Shown one piece after another: positions 61,735-64,000 of a stretch of 64,000 nt of DNA. The notes beneath the pieces were generated by a model. That model did not search any database and had not been told where the DNA came from. It saw only the letters and a program-made list of their open reading frames with translations. Every line of letters begins with the position of its first letter. Position 1 is the stretch's first letter. Source of the DNA: Calvatia gigantea (lineage: Eukaryota; Basidiomycota; Agaricomycetes; Agaricales; Lycoperdaceae); assembly GCA_025093985.1 (NCBI GenBank), contig JACAAK010000002.1, forward strand, positions 1,860,001 to 1,924,000, written 5' to 3'. Both the position numbers and the translations under genes were made by a program.

Positions 61735-62514
61735 ATGAGCTTGAACCCAGACAAATATAGAGAACCGAATCTCGAAGTCACCAACAATGAATCTGAAACA
61801 TTAAATAAAGAAGAAACAGGGAACCCCAAAGTACCTGAAGAACCAACTATAGGAACACACAATGAACCTGGAGCAAACCCAGCAGAAGAAGAAGTACTAT
61901 CAGAACTTCTAAATGAACTTGACCTAGCAGAGGAAGAGTTAACCCATCAGGAGAACCCAGAACAGGAGAAATCAGATGAGTTAAGTTTAGATGAAACAAA
62001 ATCAGAAACTGACTCCAACATGACTGACAATGCAGTAGTACCTGCAACAATGCCTAGTGGGAAAGGCCTAGTACCAGACCTGGGGTTTTTTGATGGCACC
62101 TATACCAAATTTGATGACTGGTGGAGAGCAATGACACTCTTCATGAAATTCAACAAAATAGTCTCAGCAGATGATAAGGCTATAGTGGTCTTAGCCAGGT
62201 TGAGAGGAGGAACAGCAGAAGCCTATGCAGCCATGAAGGCCCCACAAATCTTAGATAGAGAAGATTTAGTAGACTGGAAGGCATTTTCTGAGGACTTTAG
62301 GAAAACCTTCTCTGATAACACCTCAAACAGCAAAGCAGAATGGCAGATCGAAAAGTTCAAACAAGGAAACAAAAACACAGCCAACTACCTAATCGAATTC
62401 CAAGTCCTAAAGAGCAAGGCAAAAACAGACAACAAACATGCAATGTTTCTGCTCAAAAAGAATGCCAGACAGGACATTATCCATACCATCACAGGCTACC
62501 CACCTAGCACCTAG
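61735..62514 (+). CDS. Ty3/gypsy Gag, N-terminal part, open for 259 codons
   Basis: Capsid precursor of a Ty3/gypsy retrotransposon. The frame opens with an acidic Glu/Asn/Pro-rich region (EEEVLSELLNELDLAEEELT). The retrotransposon-gag fold follows: FDGTYTKFDDWWRAMTLFM, ADDKAIVVLARLRGGTAEAYA, DWKAFSEDFRKTFSD and KFKQGNKNTANYLIEFQVL. It stops at TAG 62,512-62,514, but Gag homology (TYAEWTEAILAVGQRYEALE) continues in another frame to about 62,600. The stop therefore marks a frameshift, and this is the front end of a broken element. Confidence 0.85.
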   Translation: MSLNPDKYREPNLEVTNNESETLNKEETGNPKVPEEPTIGTHNEPGANPAEEEVLSELLNELDLAEEELTHQENPEQEKSDELSLDETKSETDSNMTDNAVVPATMPSGKGLVPDLGFFDGTYTKFDDWWRAMTLFMKFNKIVSADDKAIVVLARLRGGTAEAYAAMKAPQILDREDLVDWKAFSEDFRKTFSDNTSNSKAEWQIEKFKQGNKNTANYLIEFQVLKSKAKTDNKHAMFLLKKNARQDIIHTITGYPPST

Positions 62515-64000
62515 ACCAGATACCTATGCAGAATGGACAGAAGCCATTCTTGCTGTGGGACAGAGGTATGAAGCATTGGAATACCAAGGAGATAAGAAAA
62601 CTAACACCAGAACGAACCTATGGAGGAATGGAAGAACCTAATGGAGATAGGCAGCAGACTGCTACATCTTCAATGCAAAAGGAGAACCAAAATGCTACAA
62701 TTGTGGTATTTTCAGCCACATTGCCAAGGACTGCAAGAAGCCCAAAGAGCTAACCTGTTACAACTGTAGGAAAAACAGGCTATATCGCCAAAGTTTGCAC
62801 TGTATCCAAGAAAGTACAAATCTGAGCAGTAGAAGAAACCAGTCCAGGAGAACAAAAGGATTTTTCCAAAGACTCTGAGTAGGTGCTACCTCACAAGTCA
62901 AACAAACTGTATCTAGGATATCAGAAAAATATTACATGATTCCTCAGAAATGAAAGCACGAATTAAACCTAAAAGGGACCATTCAAACTCCAAACAAAGA
63001 AATCACAGTCAACACCATCGTCGATTCAGAATGCACTACTAGTAGCATCAGCCAAAAGCTTGTAGACAAAGAATGAATCCCCACAAAAAAACTAAAATGA
63101 GAAGTCATGGTCCTCAATGCTGACAGAACAACAAACCAAGGAGGAAAGGTCATAGAAATGGCCACTATCAAAATGGAAATCAAGGGGCACAAGGAAACGA
63201 TTGAAGTATCAGTAGTCCAACTCCAAGATAGAGCAGAAATATTCCTAGGACACAATTGGTTGACCAAACATAACCCCAAAGTGGACTGGAAAAAAGGAGA
63301 AATCAAATTCACCCAGTGCCTGCCAGATTGCCACTTTCTACACCAGAATATCCAGGTTACCCAAAAGATCTGAAATATGGCCATCATAGAAGACATATGG
63401 GAAGAAGAGGATGAACCCGACCTGACTGAACCAGTAGACCTGCCAGACTACATTCAGCTGTTCACACATCTGTTTAACAAAACCACCTTCAATAAATTAC
63501 TGCAATGAACAGAATAGGACCATGAAATAACCCTAACCGAAGATGCACTCAAAGAAATAAGTGCTGGGACATATAATATGACAATCGAGGAACAGGACAA
63601 ACTCAAGGCCTTCATTAAGGAGAACCTTGAGTCAGGGCACATATGACCTATCAAAATTTCCATATGCAGCCCCCACCTTCTTCATACCAAAGAAAGATGG
63701 ATTGCAAACGACTAATCCAGGACTATAGATGACTAAACAATGTAGTAGTAAAAGACAAAACACCACTGCCCAGGATTGGAGAAGTTATCAACAAATTGGG
63801 AAAGGCAAAATACTTCAACAAGCTTGACATCATTTGGGGTTACAACAACAGTTCAAATCAAGGAAGGGGATGAATGGAAGGCAGCATTTTTGACCAATGA
63901 AGGATTGTTCGAAACCAACAGTAATGTACTTCAGGCTAAGCAACTCACCTGGAACATTCTCCAGGATGATGACCAGTATCTTTCAAGACCTACTGCAAAA
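62515..64000 (+). pseudogene. Remainder of Ty3/gypsy gag-pol, broken, truncated by window edge
   Basis: In order across several frames: the end of Gag; two zinc knuckles ([14 protein letters not shown] at about 62,690, and a second starting TCYNC that is broken by a frameshift); and a retropepsin region with IVDSECTT (about 63,014), where the invariant DSG is DSE. FLGHNWLTKHNPKVDWKKGE follows (about 63,243). The reverse transcriptase start has IPKKDG, QDYR, KDKTPLPRIGEVINKLGKA and KLDIIWGYN (63,680-63,850), then IKEGDEWKAAFLTNEGLFE in a shifted frame. In-frame TGA codons interrupt the protease and RT. The element continues past 64,000, so its 3' part and 3' LTR are not seen. It is inactive as read. 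Confidence 0.88.

Overview
The window looks like nuclear DNA of a filamentous basidiomycete, most likely an Agaricomycete. Genes are dense and broken by many short (about 45-60 nt) GT-AG introns. Every recognisable protein is a typical fungal homolog, and several have basidiomycete-style architecture: a large coiled-coil NOT4, a type II membrane GH5 exo-glucanase, and a long EAF1/VID21. No bacterial operons, rRNA, tRNA or CRISPR arrays were seen. Exon joins below were read by eye and should be treated as models. || Region 1 (1-53,557) is an ordinary housekeeping block on both strands, with many divergent and convergent neighbours separated by 130-350 bp. In order: SSO1-type Qa-SNARE (-), ARG4 argininosuccinate lyase (-), MCH1-like MFS transporter (+, with an apparent frameshift), FAR-17a/AIG1-like membrane protein (+), GPI15/PIG-H (+), PDCD5 (+), PAN2 deadenylase (-), SOG2-like RAM-pathway LRR protein (-), JmjC/KDM8-like oxygenase (-), MOT1 TBP-removing ATPase (+), an unidentified glycoprotein-like membrane protein (-), VAC1/PEP7 FYVE protein (-), twinfilin (+), LOG-family phosphoribohydrolase (+), cytosolic TrpRS (-), NOT4 ubiquitin ligase (+), D-lactate dehydrogenase (-), EAF1/VID21 NuA4 subunit (+) and GH5 exo-1,3-beta-glucanase (+). 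They do not form a pathway cluster. Two act in mRNA decay (PAN2, NOT4), several in chromatin or transcription (MOT1, EAF1, perhaps JmjC) and two in vesicle fusion (SSO1, VAC1). || Region 2 (about 53,600-64,000) is a transposon island, AT-rich and extraordinarily CpG-poor: by eye, only one CpG between 54,712 and 61,362. It holds a decayed Tc1-type DNA transposon (56,549-58,781) with about 210-bp terminal inverted repeats. Its transposase is interrupted at codon 2 by a 626-bp solo LTR with a perfect TGATC target duplication. An inverted second copy of that LTR lies just outside the element. At the right edge is a broken Ty3/gypsy gag-pol (61,735 to the window end) behind a putative LTR. Stop codons of C-to-T / G-to-A type, several at former CGA codons, point to cytosine methylation and deamination or a RIP-like process as the silencing history. 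|| The most notable observations are the CpG erasure and the nested insertion history. Smaller ones are a 9-nt microexon in the LOG gene, a GC-AG intron in PDCD5, two frame problems (MCH1-like, EAF1) and a duplicated segment in a divergent promoter.
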